64,000 nt of DNA from Dehalococcoidales bacterium (lineage in GTDB: Bacteria > Chloroflexota > Dehalococcoidia > Dehalococcoidales > UBA2162), in assembly GCA_016932435.1 (NCBI GenBank), contig JAFGCW010000082.1, forward strand, positions 13,550 through 77,549, given 5' to 3'. Made by a program: the position numbers and the translations under genes. The first letter of the stretch is position 1, and every line of letters begins with the position of its first letter. Shown here piece after piece: positions 8,954-17,150 of the stretch. The notes under the pieces are model-generated. The model ran no database searches. It was not told where the DNA came from and saw only the letters and a list, made by a program, of their open reading frames with translations.

Positions 8954-10159
8954 ATGAATTTCAGGTATTCAGCGTATACACCCCAACAGAAAATCGTTAA
9001 AGGTGAACTCGAGGTTGCAGATAAAAACACTGCGATCGCGTCCCTGGAACGCGCAGGATACAACATACTCAGTCTGAAATCCTACCGAAAGTTTAATATT
9101 GAAGACATTTTACCCAGCCTTTTTTCAGTAAAGAAAACAGATATAGTGCTGTTTTCGCGTCAATTAGCGATGCTTCTGGATAAGGGAGTAAAATTTTTAA
9201 CTGCCCTGGAATTATCGAAAGACCAAATTCAAAACAGAATACTGAAAAAAAGAATTAAAGTTGTTCTTGAGGACGTTGAAGGGGGAAGTACCTTCTCGGA
9301 TGCCCTGTCCAAACATTCGGATGTTTTCCCTGTAACCTATTACCATATGATAAGGGTAGGAGAAAAAGCAGGGAAGCTTGAACAGGTACTCAGGGAAGAG
9401 GTTGAACATATAGAACAGGAAGAGGTAACCAGAAAGAAAATTCGTAATGCCCTCATATATCCGAGCGTGATTCTGTTAATGGGTATTGGAACGGTTGTTA
9501 TCATCATAACCACTGTTCTGCCGTCAATGATGGATTTGTTTACACAATTCGGCTCGGAATTACCTTACCCAACACGTTTGACAATGTCTATGGCTGAATT
9601 TTTCGATAATAATTCGGTGTACATTTTTGGTGGAATTCTGTTATTGACTCTGTTTATTATAATTTATTCAAGGAGTAACTCAGGGAAGTACAACCTGGAG
9701 AGATTTTTACTTTGTCTTCCCGGGATAGGACGTATCATCTCGCTGCGAAATCTCGAACAGTTCAGCCGCATATCTTCCATTCTATTGAGTGCCGGGTTAC
9801 CGGTAACTGAAGTAATAATAATCGCCCAACAGGGAGTACAGAGTGAAACTTTGCGACGGGAGTTGAAAAAGATACCCGAAAGTCTGATAGAAGGCCAAGG
9901 GCTTTCGTGGTCAATGAAAAAGAGTGCCCTGTTCCCATCGATGCTGATACAGATGATAATCACCGGAGAGGAGACCAATACTCTTGAGTCAAGTTTCGAG
10001 GCTCTTGCCGAACACTATGCATATGAATTCAACCAATCATTAAGTACTTTCATTTCACTCCTCGAGCCGGTACTTATATTAATAGTCGGTATTATCATAG
10101 GATTTATCGCGATTTCGGCAATGATGCCTATCTATTCGATATATGATGTCATGGCATAA
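8954..10159 (+). CDS. pilC: Type IV pilus/type II secretion platform protein PilC/GspF
   Basis: 401 residues with the two repeated GspF (T2SSF) cytoplasmic helical domains (about 65-190 and 270-390) and three hydrophobic membrane segments (about 170-195, 220-240 and the C-terminal 375-397). The N terminus (FRYSAYTPQQKIVKGELEV) is typical. It forms the inner-membrane platform turned by PilB, encoded 33 bp upstream. No strong ribosome site is visible before the ATG. Confidence 0.94.
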   Translation: MNFRYSAYTPQQKIVKGELEVADKNTAIASLERAGYNILSLKSYRKFNIEDILPSLFSVKKTDIVLFSRQLAMLLDKGVKFLTALELSKDQIQNRILKKRIKVVLEDVEGGSTFSDALSKHSDVFPVTYYHMIRVGEKAGKLEQVLREEVEHIEQEEVTRKKIRNALIYPSVILLMGIGTVVIIITTVLPSMMDLFTQFGSELPYPTRLTMSMAEFFDNNSVYIFGGILLLTLFIIIYSRSNSGKYNLERFLLCLPGIGRIISLRNLEQFSRISSILLSAGLPVTEVIIIAQQGVQSETLRRELKKIPESLIEGQGLSWSMKKSALFPSMLIQMIITGEETNTLESSFEALAEHYAYEFNQSLSTFISLLEPVLILIVGIIIGFIAISAMMPIYSIYDVMA

Positions 10160-10206
10160 CATTATCGTAAATCCCGGTAATGTATTGTCCCTGCACAGGA
10201 GTAACA

Positions 10207-10626
10207 ATGCCGAAAAATGATATCGCTGAAATGCATAAAAGACCTGATAAAAGAATTTATTCAACCATGATTCAACAAGCCGGATTCGGGCTTATTGAAT
10301 CTCTCTTAGCGGTCGCTATACTGGGAAGTACCGTTTTTGCTCTTCTCGGAGGACTGTCTACCGGAGCAATTACTATTGGAATAGTTCAGGAAAACGTAGT
10401 TGCCGAAAACCTTGGTAGAACGCAACTTGAGTATACTAAAAGTCTTACTTTTAGACGTGCGCCATTTTCTTACGAGTCTGTAAAAATCGTCCCTGAAGGA
10501 TATTCGGTTACTGCAGATGCTGTTCCTGTCAGCAGTAGAGATAACAATATACAGAGATTAGTAATCACCGTTTACCATGGAGGTAAATCAGTGTATATCC
10601 TGGAAGGAATCAAAGTAAACAGATGA
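10207..10626 (+). CDS. Prepilin-like minor pilin (PilV/GspI type)
   Basis: About 139 residues from the ATG at 10207, which has AGGAG 6 bases upstream; an ATG at 10180 is possible but lies before the ribosome site. A class III prepilin signal is seen: after a basic leader, cleavage after Gly would leave FGLIESLLAVAILG with Glu at +5, then a long hydrophobic helix. The rest is a short beta-rich domain. It would be processed by a prepilin peptidase (none in the window) and join the pilus tip or pseudopilus. The stop overlaps the next start (ATGA). Confidence 0.85.
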   Translation: MPKNDIAEMHKRPDKRIYSTMIQQAGFGLIESLLAVAILGSTVFALLGGLSTGAITIGIVQENVVAENLGRTQLEYTKSLTFRRAPFSYESVKIVPEGYSVTADAVPVSSRDNNIQRLVITVYHGGKSVYILEGIKVNR

Positions 10627-11174
10627 AGGCCGGTGCAAAGCAAAAGGGAATGACCCTGGTGGAACTGCTGATAGCGCTTAGTATTACCGGAGTGATAATA
10701 GGAGGGCTAGGAGCTGCGATATACACCATAACGAGTGTAACCGGTCGAGGTAACGCTGAAATCTCTGTTTTGCGGGATATTCAGAGCGCTTCTCACTGGA
10801 TCAGTAATGATACCCGAATGGCTAGAGGAGCCACCTTAACAGGCGGCGATCCTGCGAGTGGAGTAGTTCTGGTCTGGGATGATATCGAAGGGAATTCTCA
10901 TTCTACCAGTTACACATATTCAGGAAAAGAACTAAACCGGAGTTATGACGGGATATCATCGACTATCGCCTGGAATGTTTCATCTGTCAAGTTTTCACTG
11001 AATGATGATGTACTTACCTATACATTAACATCAGAAATGGAAGGTAGATGGGAAATGGATAAAAAAGTTACTGGATATGTCAATCTTCGTGTATGGAATG
11101 ATACAAAAAGCAAAGAGAAGTTAATTGAAAAGGTTACAGGTCCAGTAAGTTTGGGTGGATTGGAAAAGAATTAA
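10623..11174 (+). CDS. Prepilin-like minor pilin (PilW/GspJ type)
   Basis: 183 residues with a short basic leader (MKAGAKQKG) and a prepilin cleavage motif G/MTLVELLIALS, Glu at +5, followed by a hydrophobic helix to about residue 37. The remainder is a Ser/Thr-rich beta domain resembling PilW/GspJ minor pilins. It overlaps the upstream gene by 4 bp, implying translational coupling. Confidence 0.85.
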   Translation: MKAGAKQKGMTLVELLIALSITGVIIGGLGAAIYTITSVTGRGNAEISVLRDIQSASHWISNDTRMARGATLTGGDPASGVVLVWDDIEGNSHSTSYTYSGKELNRSYDGISSTIAWNVSSVKFSLNDDVLTYTLTSEMEGRWEMDKKVTGYVNLRVWNDTKSKEKLIEKVTGPVSLGGLEKN

Positions 11175-11175
11175 A

Positions 11176-12531
11176 ATGGCCAGGCAACAAAAATCATCAT
11201 CGAGTAACCAGCAGGGACAGGCATTTCCACTTGTCTTAATCATTCTGGCAATAGGCTCTGTCCTGGTTTCCGGTTTCCTTACATCAGCGAATACAAGCTT
11301 ATTAACAGCAAGAGTGTATAGTGACCCTATTCCGGATATTTACGCAGCCGATGCCGGAATTGAAGATGCTATCTGGGGTCTACAGTATGGATCACTCAGT
11401 GAAAAACTGGACGAATCAGGCGGTTATCTGAAATACACATTGCATGAGCCTGTAAATGATTTATCGGTAACTATCTCATTAAATGGAACTGCAACCAATA
11501 TTATAGCAAGCCATGATTTCAACGATAATAACTGGAGTGGCGGTGCCGGATGGCTTTCGCAATGGAATCGAAATGGTTCAACATCGCTTACTACCTCCCG
11601 GAGTCCTTATGAAGGAACGCACCACCTGCAACTGCAGGGTAAAAATGCGTACGTCGAACGTTCGGTAGATCTTACTGGAATGACAGATGTTCACCTTCAA
11701 TTTTATGCTAAAGTCCGTTCTTTCGAAGGCGGAGATACCATGAGTTGTCTGGTCAGCTCTGACTATGTAGACTGGAAGGTTGTACAAACATGGGACAGAA
11801 GTGACAGTGACGAAACGTATTATCCGGTCGACATCGACCTGTCATCCTTCGAGATGTCTTCAGAATTCTGGATTGCCTTTGATTCCGGTATGAGTGGTAA
11901 CGACGATTATTTCTATGTAGACTATCTGAGTATTATCGGAACCGGTGGGTCGGTATCAATACAGGCAGTTGCCGGTGAGGAAACGACGGTTGCCAAAGTA
12001 GGACTTACAGGAGGAACTGTATCGGTATTATCGTGGGAGTCAAGCGATATGCCATTGATCGGACCCCCACCCGTTATAATAGCCGGTCATGATTTCAACG
12101 ATAATAACTGGAGTGGTGGTACCGGATGGCTTTCGAGTTGGGATCACCAGGGTTCAACATCACTTACCACATCCCGAAGTCCTTATGAAGGTACACGCCA
12201 CCTGCAACTGCGGGGGAGTAATGCTTATGTCGAGCGTTCGGTCGATCTTACCGGAAGGACGGAAGTTCACTTGAAATTTTATGCGAAAGCCTATTCGTTC
12301 GAGAGTGCAGACACTATGAGATGTCTTGTCAGTTCCGATTACGTTGACTGGAAAGTCGTGCATACCTGGGTTAACGGTGATGATGATAATACCTACCATC
12401 CTTTTGACATAGATCTGTCTTCTTTCGATATGTCTTCTAAATTCTGGATTGTTTTCGATTCAGGTATGAGTGGTAATGGTGATTATTTCTATGTAGATTA
12501 TCTGAGTATCGTGGGGATGGACAATTCGTAA
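11176..12531 (+). CDS. PilX-like pilus protein with two repeated beta-sandwich-like modules
   Basis: About 451 residues from the ATG at 11176 (a GTG at 11155 overlaps the previous gene). After a polar N terminus there is a hydrophobic helix (GQAFPLVLIILAIG...) without Glu at +5, as in PilX-like tip proteins, and the AADAGIEDAIW motif common after it. The rest is dominated by two copies of a 143-residue module (about 113-255 and 305-447), starting HDFNDNNWSGG and ending DYLSI, resembling a carbohydrate- or surface-binding beta-sandwich. The copies are exactly colinear at an offset of 576 bp. It is the last gene of the pilus operon and a likely tip adhesin. Confidence 0.75.
   Translation: MARQQKSSSSNQQGQAFPLVLIILAIGSVLVSGFLTSANTSLLTARVYSDPIPDIYAADAGIEDAIWGLQYGSLSEKLDESGGYLKYTLHEPVNDLSVTISLNGTATNIIASHDFNDNNWSGGAGWLSQWNRNGSTSLTTSRSPYEGTHHLQLQGKNAYVERSVDLTGMTDVHLQFYAKVRSFEGGDTMSCLVSSDYVDWKVVQTWDRSDSDETYYPVDIDLSSFEMSSEFWIAFDSGMSGNDDYFYVDYLSIIGTGGSVSIQAVAGEETTVAKVGLTGGTVSVLSWESSDMPLIGPPPVIIAGHDFNDNNWSGGTGWLSSWDHQGSTSLTTSRSPYEGTRHLQLRGSNAYVERSVDLTGRTEVHLKFYAKAYSFESADTMRCLVSSDYVDWKVVHTWVNGDDDNTYHPFDIDLSSFDMSSKFWIVFDSGMSGNGDYFYVDYLSIVGMDNS
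11512..11938 (+). repeat. Intragenic repeat, copy 1
   Basis: First copy of a 427-bp repeat within the PilX-like gene. It aligns to 12088-12514 without gaps; the first 30 bases after CATGATTTC are almost identical in both copies. Confidence 0.85.
12088..12514 (+). repeat. Intragenic repeat, copy 2
   Basis: Second copy of the 427-bp repeat, 576 bp downstream of the first. Differences are mostly substitutions that keep the frame, pointing to a duplication followed by divergence. Confidence 0.85.
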
Positions 12532-12570
12532 AAATACGATCAGTTGAAAGCGAAGATACAACAATAGCAT

Positions 12571-12604
12571 AAGTGAGAGTAAAAAAACTCTCACTTATAT
12601 TTTT
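12571..12604 (+). terminator. Terminator of the pilus operon
   Basis: A perfect 10-bp stem (12571-12580 with 12587-12596) with a loop of six A, followed by an AT-rich tail with four T. It lies 40 bp after the PilX-like gene and just before the pilM promoter. Confidence 0.8.
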
Positions 12605-12612
12605 CCGCAAGG

Positions 12613-12640
12613 TTGATTAGCTGGTAATATAGTTTATAAT
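12613..12640 (+). promoter_or_regulatory. Promoter of pilM, probably giving a leaderless mRNA
   Basis: TTGATT (12613-12618), a 16-base spacer and a perfect TATAAT (12635-12640). The pilM ATG is at 12648, only 7 bases after the -10, and has no ribosome site, so transcription should start at or beside the start codon. Confidence 0.7.
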
Positions 12641-12647
12641 ACTGTTA

Positions 12648-13595
12648 ATGAATATATTCCAGAAAACGATTACCAGTCTTAATATCGAAGCCGATAGTGC
12701 AAGATTACTTACCGTCAAAGGCTCTACCGTCATCAAAGCAAGTGAGGTTCCTATACCCAAAGGATTCATTAAGAACACCGTCATAGTTAATCCGCAAGGT
12801 GTCGCAGATATTATTTCAGGATTGTTTAAACAGGATAAGATATCACGACAGGATTTATATGTGGCGATGAACAATTTCCGTTCTGTTTCTCGCCTGATCA
12901 CACTGCCCAGACTTTCACGCGGAAAGATAGAAGAAGCGGTTATGTGGGCAGCAGAGAGAGAAATGCCTGTACCCCTTGAAACCTTGTACGTGACATGGCA
13001 GTTCATGGATAAGACGGATTCTGAGCAAAATGTCTTTTTACTTGGAGTTCCCCGCGACGCGTTCACTCAGCTTATAAAAGCCTTATGGGCAGCAGGAGTA
13101 AGTACGAAGGCGATCGATACTAAACTGATAGCCCTAAGCAGGTTACTCAGCAGTGAAAACGGTATAATTATCGATCTTGAAACTGACTCTATATCAGTTA
13201 TCCTCCAGGTAGCCGGTATGCCCGTAGCAATGCAGACAGCACTTGTACCCGCGGAAAACACTGTAATTGAAGATAGAGTAAAACGAGCGGCAGATGATCT
13301 TTATCGCGTAATTGAGTATCATAATAAAACCTATCCGGAACAGCCAATGAATAACGATACCGGCATTCATCTCACAGGAAGCCTTGTGAACGAAGAAATC
13401 ATTACACTTGTCCGGCAAAGTACGAGGCGTATGGTGGAATTACCGAATATACCCCTGACCGTACCGGATAATTTCTCTCCGCATAGATATGCCGTGAATA
13501 CAGGCCTTGTATTTCGGGTGATGAAACCCCGGCAAGCAGGTTATCGCAGTATTATTTTCCCGGATATCAGAGAAGCTGAAAGGTTTCAAATCTAG
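12648..13595 (+). CDS. pilM: PilM-like type IV pilus assembly protein
   Basis: 315 residues of the PilM actin-like ATPase type. It has an N-terminal SLNIEADSARLL strand-loop (phosphate-1-like), a central GIIIDLETDSISVIL strand pair (second nucleotide-binding motif) and a C-terminal YAVNTGLVFRV motif typical of PilM. The protein links cytoplasmic pilus parts to PilN/PilO, which are not found here. It has its own promoter and lacks a ribosome site. Its TAG stop overlaps the stop codon of the convergent flavoprotein gene. Confidence 0.85.
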   Translation: MNIFQKTITSLNIEADSARLLTVKGSTVIKASEVPIPKGFIKNTVIVNPQGVADIISGLFKQDKISRQDLYVAMNNFRSVSRLITLPRLSRGKIEEAVMWAAEREMPVPLETLYVTWQFMDKTDSEQNVFLLGVPRDAFTQLIKALWAAGVSTKAIDTKLIALSRLLSSENGIIIDLETDSISVILQVAGMPVAMQTALVPAENTVIEDRVKRAADDLYRVIEYHNKTYPEQPMNNDTGIHLTGSLVNEEIITLVRQSTRRMVELPNIPLTVPDNFSPHRYAVNTGLVFRVMKPRQAGYRSIIFPDIREAERFQI

Positions 13596-15025
13596 TCACT
13601 TGTTTTTAATCCGCTCATTGCGGTGCGAGCCGACCGAACTCCACACATTCCGTGAACACCAGGCCCCGGGCTTGTAACGGCTGAACAGAGAAACACATTT
13701 TCAAGTGGTGTTTTACAGGATAACTCAGGGAAAAGCAGTCTTCTCAAACTCTGCCTGCCAGCGGTAACGTCACCACCGACGCAATTCGGGTTATCTCTTT
13801 CAATATCTTCCGGAGACATGATATTCCGGGCTGTAATTATTTCCCTGAAACCGGGAGCAAATCGTTCTATCTGTCCTTCAATCTTTTCGATCATACTTAT
13901 CCTTGATCCGTTGGGTACGTGGCAATACGCCCATGCTATGTGACCTCCTTGTGACGTACGGGTGGGATCGATAATGCTGGGTTGTACCAGAAAAACGAAA
14001 GGTCTCTCCGGAATCTTACCTTGTTTTACTTCATGTTCAGCGGACGCTATTTCTTCAAGACTTCCGCCGATGTGTACTGTAGACGATCTCCTGCATTCAT
14101 GAGCCGTCCATGGGATAGCTTCACTCAATATCCAATCGATTTTAAAGATGCCCGGACCATAACGATACTCATTGAGTGTTTTCATATATGAGTTCGGCAT
14201 GTGTTTTCCTGCAATTCTGATAATCTGTTCAGGAATCAGGTCCATCATGAGGAAATCATAAGGCTGAATTTCTTCCAGTGACTTTATATGCCTGTTTGTA
14301 ATTATTTTGCCACCAAGTTCGTAGAGGTATTTTGATAACGAATCCGGGATTGCTTGTGATCCGCCCCGTGGTAAAGGCCAACCGGCGATATGGGCGGCTA
14401 TGGCAAGTACCAGACCCGGAGCCATACTCCCGGCACTATCGAGGTCCATTACGGAATGTACCCCCAGTCCTGCTACAAATCCTTTCGCGCGATCTCCTCG
14501 AAACCATTTTTCAGCCAGACCTCGTACTGATCGGATAGCTCTTGTACCGAAATTCATCATCATTACAGGATGGTGAGGCTTTATATGAGGTAGATTTAAG
14601 ACCTGGTCTACTAAATCCTGGCCGTTTTCAACGAGTGACCCCATTAATCGGATGTAGGATTTGCTATCTTCCGATCCAAGTGTTGCTGAAGTATCCGATA
14701 CCGACCTGTATAAAGCTGCGGCAGTACCATCATCGAAAGGGTGCGCCACAGCTATCTCCGGTACTAGCCATATGAGTCCGTACTGTTCCAGGGGCAGGTT
14801 ACGGAAAAACGGAGATATCTGCGCAAGCGGGTGAACTGCCGCACCAATATCATTGATGAAGCCGGGGCGGATCAATTCTGCCGAACGGCAAGCCCCGCCT
14901 ATCGCGGGGTTCTGTTCATAAACTGTCACCTGAAAGCCGGCTGCAGCCATTTCTACAGCCGCAGAGAGTCCATTTGGTCCCGAACCTATTACAGCAGCAG
15001 TATGGTTAGTGTGACTGGACATCAA
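13592..15025 (-). CDS. CrtI/phytoene-desaturase-like FAD oxidoreductase
   Basis: 477 residues. The N-terminal dinucleotide-binding motif AVIGSGPNGLSAAVEMAAAG (beta-alpha-beta, GxGxxG) is followed by the acidic ribose-binding strand VTVYEQN and IGGACRS. A C-terminal SPGPGVHGMCG segment completes FAD binding. These features match the NAD(P)/FAD amine-oxidase/phytoene-desaturase superfamily (PYROXD2/CrtI-like). No carotenoid synthesis gene is nearby, so a carotenoid substrate is not supported. It converges with pilM (stops overlap by 3 bases) and is followed upstream on the same strand, 6 bp away, by the STAS-DUF1990 gene. Confidence 0.85.
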   Translation of the reverse strand: MMSSHTNHTAAVIGSGPNGLSAAVEMAAAGFQVTVYEQNPAIGGACRSAELIRPGFINDIGAAVHPLAQISPFFRNLPLEQYGLIWLVPEIAVAHPFDDGTAAALYRSVSDTSATLGSEDSKSYIRLMGSLVENGQDLVDQVLNLPHIKPHHPVMMMNFGTRAIRSVRGLAEKWFRGDRAKGFVAGLGVHSVMDLDSAGSMAPGLVLAIAAHIAGWPLPRGGSQAIPDSLSKYLYELGGKIITNRHIKSLEEIQPYDFLMMDLIPEQIIRIAGKHMPNSYMKTLNEYRYGPGIFKIDWILSEAIPWTAHECRRSSTVHIGGSLEEIASAEHEVKQGKIPERPFVFLVQPSIIDPTRTSQGGHIAWAYCHVPNGSRISMIEKIEGQIERFAPGFREIITARNIMSPEDIERDNPNCVGGDVTAGRQSLRRLLFPELSCKTPLENVFLCSAVTSPGPGVHGMCGVRSARTAMSGLKTSD

Positions 15026-15031
15026 CGGCAG

Positions 15032-16111
15032 TTATTCTTTCTTCGGTTTTTTTCGTGTTAAATAGACAATATTATAAGGTAATGATCGTATTTGGGCGTT
15101 ATACCAGAGATTGTTAGCATTCATCCAATTCAAACTTGAATCGATTTTGCGTTTTTCCATATTCACAGTATCCTCGACTGCCAAATAATGTGCGAGAGAA
15201 GATAATACATGCGTCCAAATACCTTCCTGAAGTTTCGAACCAGCAATCGTAAAAGCAAGCTCAAAAAACGGATCGGAAGCTCTGGCAACACCGCGTATCA
15301 TGACTTTCATTGATTTTTTATTCTGTTTAGCGCTGAAGGTCACCCAGCCTGCTTCAGGATGTCCCTGCGGCGTCATTAGTGAGAAGCTGGTATCATCAAC
15401 GTATAATACCAGAACACCGGTAAAGACAAAACCTCCGGGTGTTTTTGAGTCGATTAATACCACTTCACCGGGAGCTATTCCTTTTTTCGAAGGATAAAAC
15501 AGGTTGATCGATGGCTGGAATTCAGAGAAATGCTGTTTCGTCGTAGTGATGACTTCTTCAGGTTTAAACGTAGGCGATTCGATGTTGAGCAGGTATCGTT
15601 TTTCCCATAACTGCCCAAATCCCTGAAGGGGACCTATTACCTTCCGGTTGTTCACATTTTTATTCATGGCTCCTTCAGGTCTTTCTGTAACTTTCAACCG
15701 CGTGATATTCTTCGCCCAACCGAGTATATCCTGCTTTCCTTTCTTTCCCGACTTAACGACAAGCTTCCTGAAATCACTGTCCGAAAGGATTTCATGGTAA
15801 TTACTATCACCAGTGAGTGACACAAGACCGGAATCCAGTCCAGTCAACACGAAAATCTCCCTGTACTCACTGCTGAGTCCATATTCGAAAAGGTTAATTT
15901 TTTCTCGCCTGGCATAGGTCGATAGTTTCACCAGAGCCATTACGGCATCGCTGTTCATATGGTCCATCATCTGGAAATCCAGGATGAGGTTTTTTAATCC
16001 TTTTCTCCTGGCAAGTGAGGGAATTGTTTCGATACCTTCTTCCAAATCGATAGTCAGGCGCCCCTTTAAAACGGAAAGACCTGTTAACTGGTTGAGGTTC
16101 ATGATTTCCAT
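15032..16111 (-). CDS. STAS domain fused to a DUF1990-like domain
   Basis: 359 residues. The first 115 resemble a STAS (anti-sigma-factor antagonist) domain: alternating strands and helices with DFQMMDHMNSDAVMALVKL at the position of the phosphorylatable loop; the expected Ser is present in MNSDAV. After a basic linker, residues about 165-320 resemble DUF1990 (UPF0548): APGEVVLIDSK, then GHPEAGWVTFSA and a Pro-containing RASDPFFELAF segment. DUF1990 has no defined biochemical role; STAS suggests control by a switch kinase. An AGGAGGTG site precedes the ATG. It probably leads a two-gene operon with the flavoprotein gene. Confidence 0.65.
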   Translation of the reverse strand: MEIMNLNQLTGLSVLKGRLTIDLEEGIETIPSLARRKGLKNLILDFQMMDHMNSDAVMALVKLSTYARREKINLFEYGLSSEYREIFVLTGLDSGLVSLTGDSNYHEILSDSDFRKLVVKSGKKGKQDILGWAKNITRLKVTERPEGAMNKNVNNRKVIGPLQGFGQLWEKRYLLNIESPTFKPEEVITTTKQHFSEFQPSINLFYPSKKGIAPGEVVLIDSKTPGGFVFTGVLVLYVDDTSFSLMTPQGHPEAGWVTFSAKQNKKSMKVMIRGVARASDPFFELAFTIAGSKLQEGIWTHVLSSLAHYLAVEDTVNMEKRKIDSSLNWMNANNLWYNAQIRSLPYNIVYLTRKKPKKE

Positions 16112-16193
16112 TTCGACACCTCCTTATCCGGAATTATTTTCACAATCAAAAGTATAATAGAATCTACTGCCCGGAAGTATAGAACATTTCTTT

Positions 16194-16634
16194 TTATAAA
16201 TTATCGAGCGAAGTAAATTCAAGTGCTATTCCGTTCATACAGTAACGTTTACCGGCAGGAGGTGGTCCGTCATCGAACACATGGCCGAGATGTGAACCGC
16301 ACCTTGCGCACAACACCTCAGTTCTAATCATTCCAAGACTCCGATCTTCCCGTTCCTCGATATTGAGATACGATACCGGTTCGGTATAGCTGGGCCAGCC
16401 TGTTCCCGAATCATATTTCACAGTGCTTCTAAAAAGGTCGGTACCGCACCGAATGCATCTATATATTCCCTCAGCATGCGTATTTTCGAACAGGCAGGTG
16501 CCGGGAGTCTCAGTTCCTTTTCGCGTGGTAATTTGATATCGTTCTTCGGTGAGAATATGCCGCCACTGCTCATCGGTTTTCACTATTTTCTCGACCTCGA
16601 TCTCTTTATCCTGTTTTACATTATAAATCAGCAT
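16194..16634 (-). CDS. msrB: Peptide-methionine (R)-S-oxide reductase MsrB
   Basis: 146 residues from the ATG at 16634, which has AAGGA upstream; a start at 16670 would add 12 residues. It reduces methionine-R-sulfoxide in proteins. The zinc site is Cys60/Cys63 and Cys109/Cys112; the catalytic Cys132 lies in RYCMNGIALEF, a variant of the usual RYCVNSASL. The GTGWPS and HLGHVFDDG motifs are intact. Cys47 may act as resolving residue. It is the last gene of a long minus-strand run that includes the candidate selenoprotein, giving two thiol/selenol repair or redox genes together. Confidence 0.95.
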   Translation of the reverse strand: MLIYNVKQDKEIEVEKIVKTDEQWRHILTEERYQITTRKGTETPGTCLFENTHAEGIYRCIRCGTDLFRSTVKYDSGTGWPSYTEPVSYLNIEEREDRSLGMIRTEVLCARCGSHLGHVFDDGPPPAGKRYCMNGIALEFTSLDNL

Positions 16635-16687
16635 GTGATTTTCCTTAATAAAGTTACCTAACCTGGTCAATCAGGCAACTATACTTA

Positions 16688-17146
16688 CTAACTATAGTCC
16701 GATATTATACCCCAGTTTTCACTCTTACTGTAAAGACTTTTGCTGGAACTGAAATGAACGATTACAGGTATACTATCCATTCTAGAATTTTCAAACAACA
16801 CCGAGTCACCATATCTTATCGCTTCAAACACCAGCGGTAATTCTTTCCGGAATATATCATATCGAAATTTTGCGGTTCCCAATGTAAATCCCCCGCTGAC
16901 ATGACAATATACATCCAGCGTGTATCCCATCTCTGTATCCGATACCTCGGCAAGTACCTCATCCCTCATTAACCTTGTATAGAGACCGGAACACTGCTTC
17001 ATATTATAGTCAGAACCTATGGTCAGGTAGAGATCTCCGGTGAAGTCCGAGTGAGTGAGTGTATATCGCCTAGGCAACATCAAGCTGTCCGGTAAAGTCC
17101 CCGGAGAATACGTAGTATGTAGTTTTTCAGGATTGAGCCGTTTCAC
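16688..17146 (-). CDS. STAY-GREEN (SGR) homologue, putative magnesium dechelatase
   Basis: About 152 residues from a GTG at 17146; ATGs at 17206 and 17197 are alternatives but overlap the upstream gene by about 50 bp. The protein matches the STAY-GREEN domain along its length: LPRRYTLTHSDFTGDLYLTI, MRDEVLAEV, a YCHVSGG motif (with the conserved His and Cys), IFRKELPLVFEAIRYGD and a closing ENWG. Plant SGR removes Mg from chlorophyll a; bacterial homologues, including ones from Chloroflexota, are reported to have dechelating activity in vitro. No chlorophyll genes are present, so the natural substrate (another metallotetrapyrrole?) is unknown. It starts 5 bp after the candidate selenoprotein gene. 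Confidence 0.88.
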   Translation of the reverse strand: MKRLNPEKLHTTYSPGTLPDSLMLPRRYTLTHSDFTGDLYLTIGSDYNMKQCSGLYTRLMRDEVLAEVSDTEMGYTLDVYCHVSGGFTLGTAKFRYDIFRKELPLVFEAIRYGDSVLFENSRMDSIPVIVHFSSSKSLYSKSENWGIISDYS

Positions 17147-17150
17147 CTGT

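Noticed and set aside
13592..15025. Carotenoid synthesis gene (crtI)
   Set aside because: The protein is of the CrtI-like superfamily, but no phytoene synthase or other crt gene is nearby and many such flavoproteins act on other substrates.
16688..17146. Photosynthetic lifestyle suggested by a STAY-GREEN gene
   Set aside because: No pigment synthesis, reaction-centre or antenna gene is present; bacterial SGR homologues occur in non-phototrophs.
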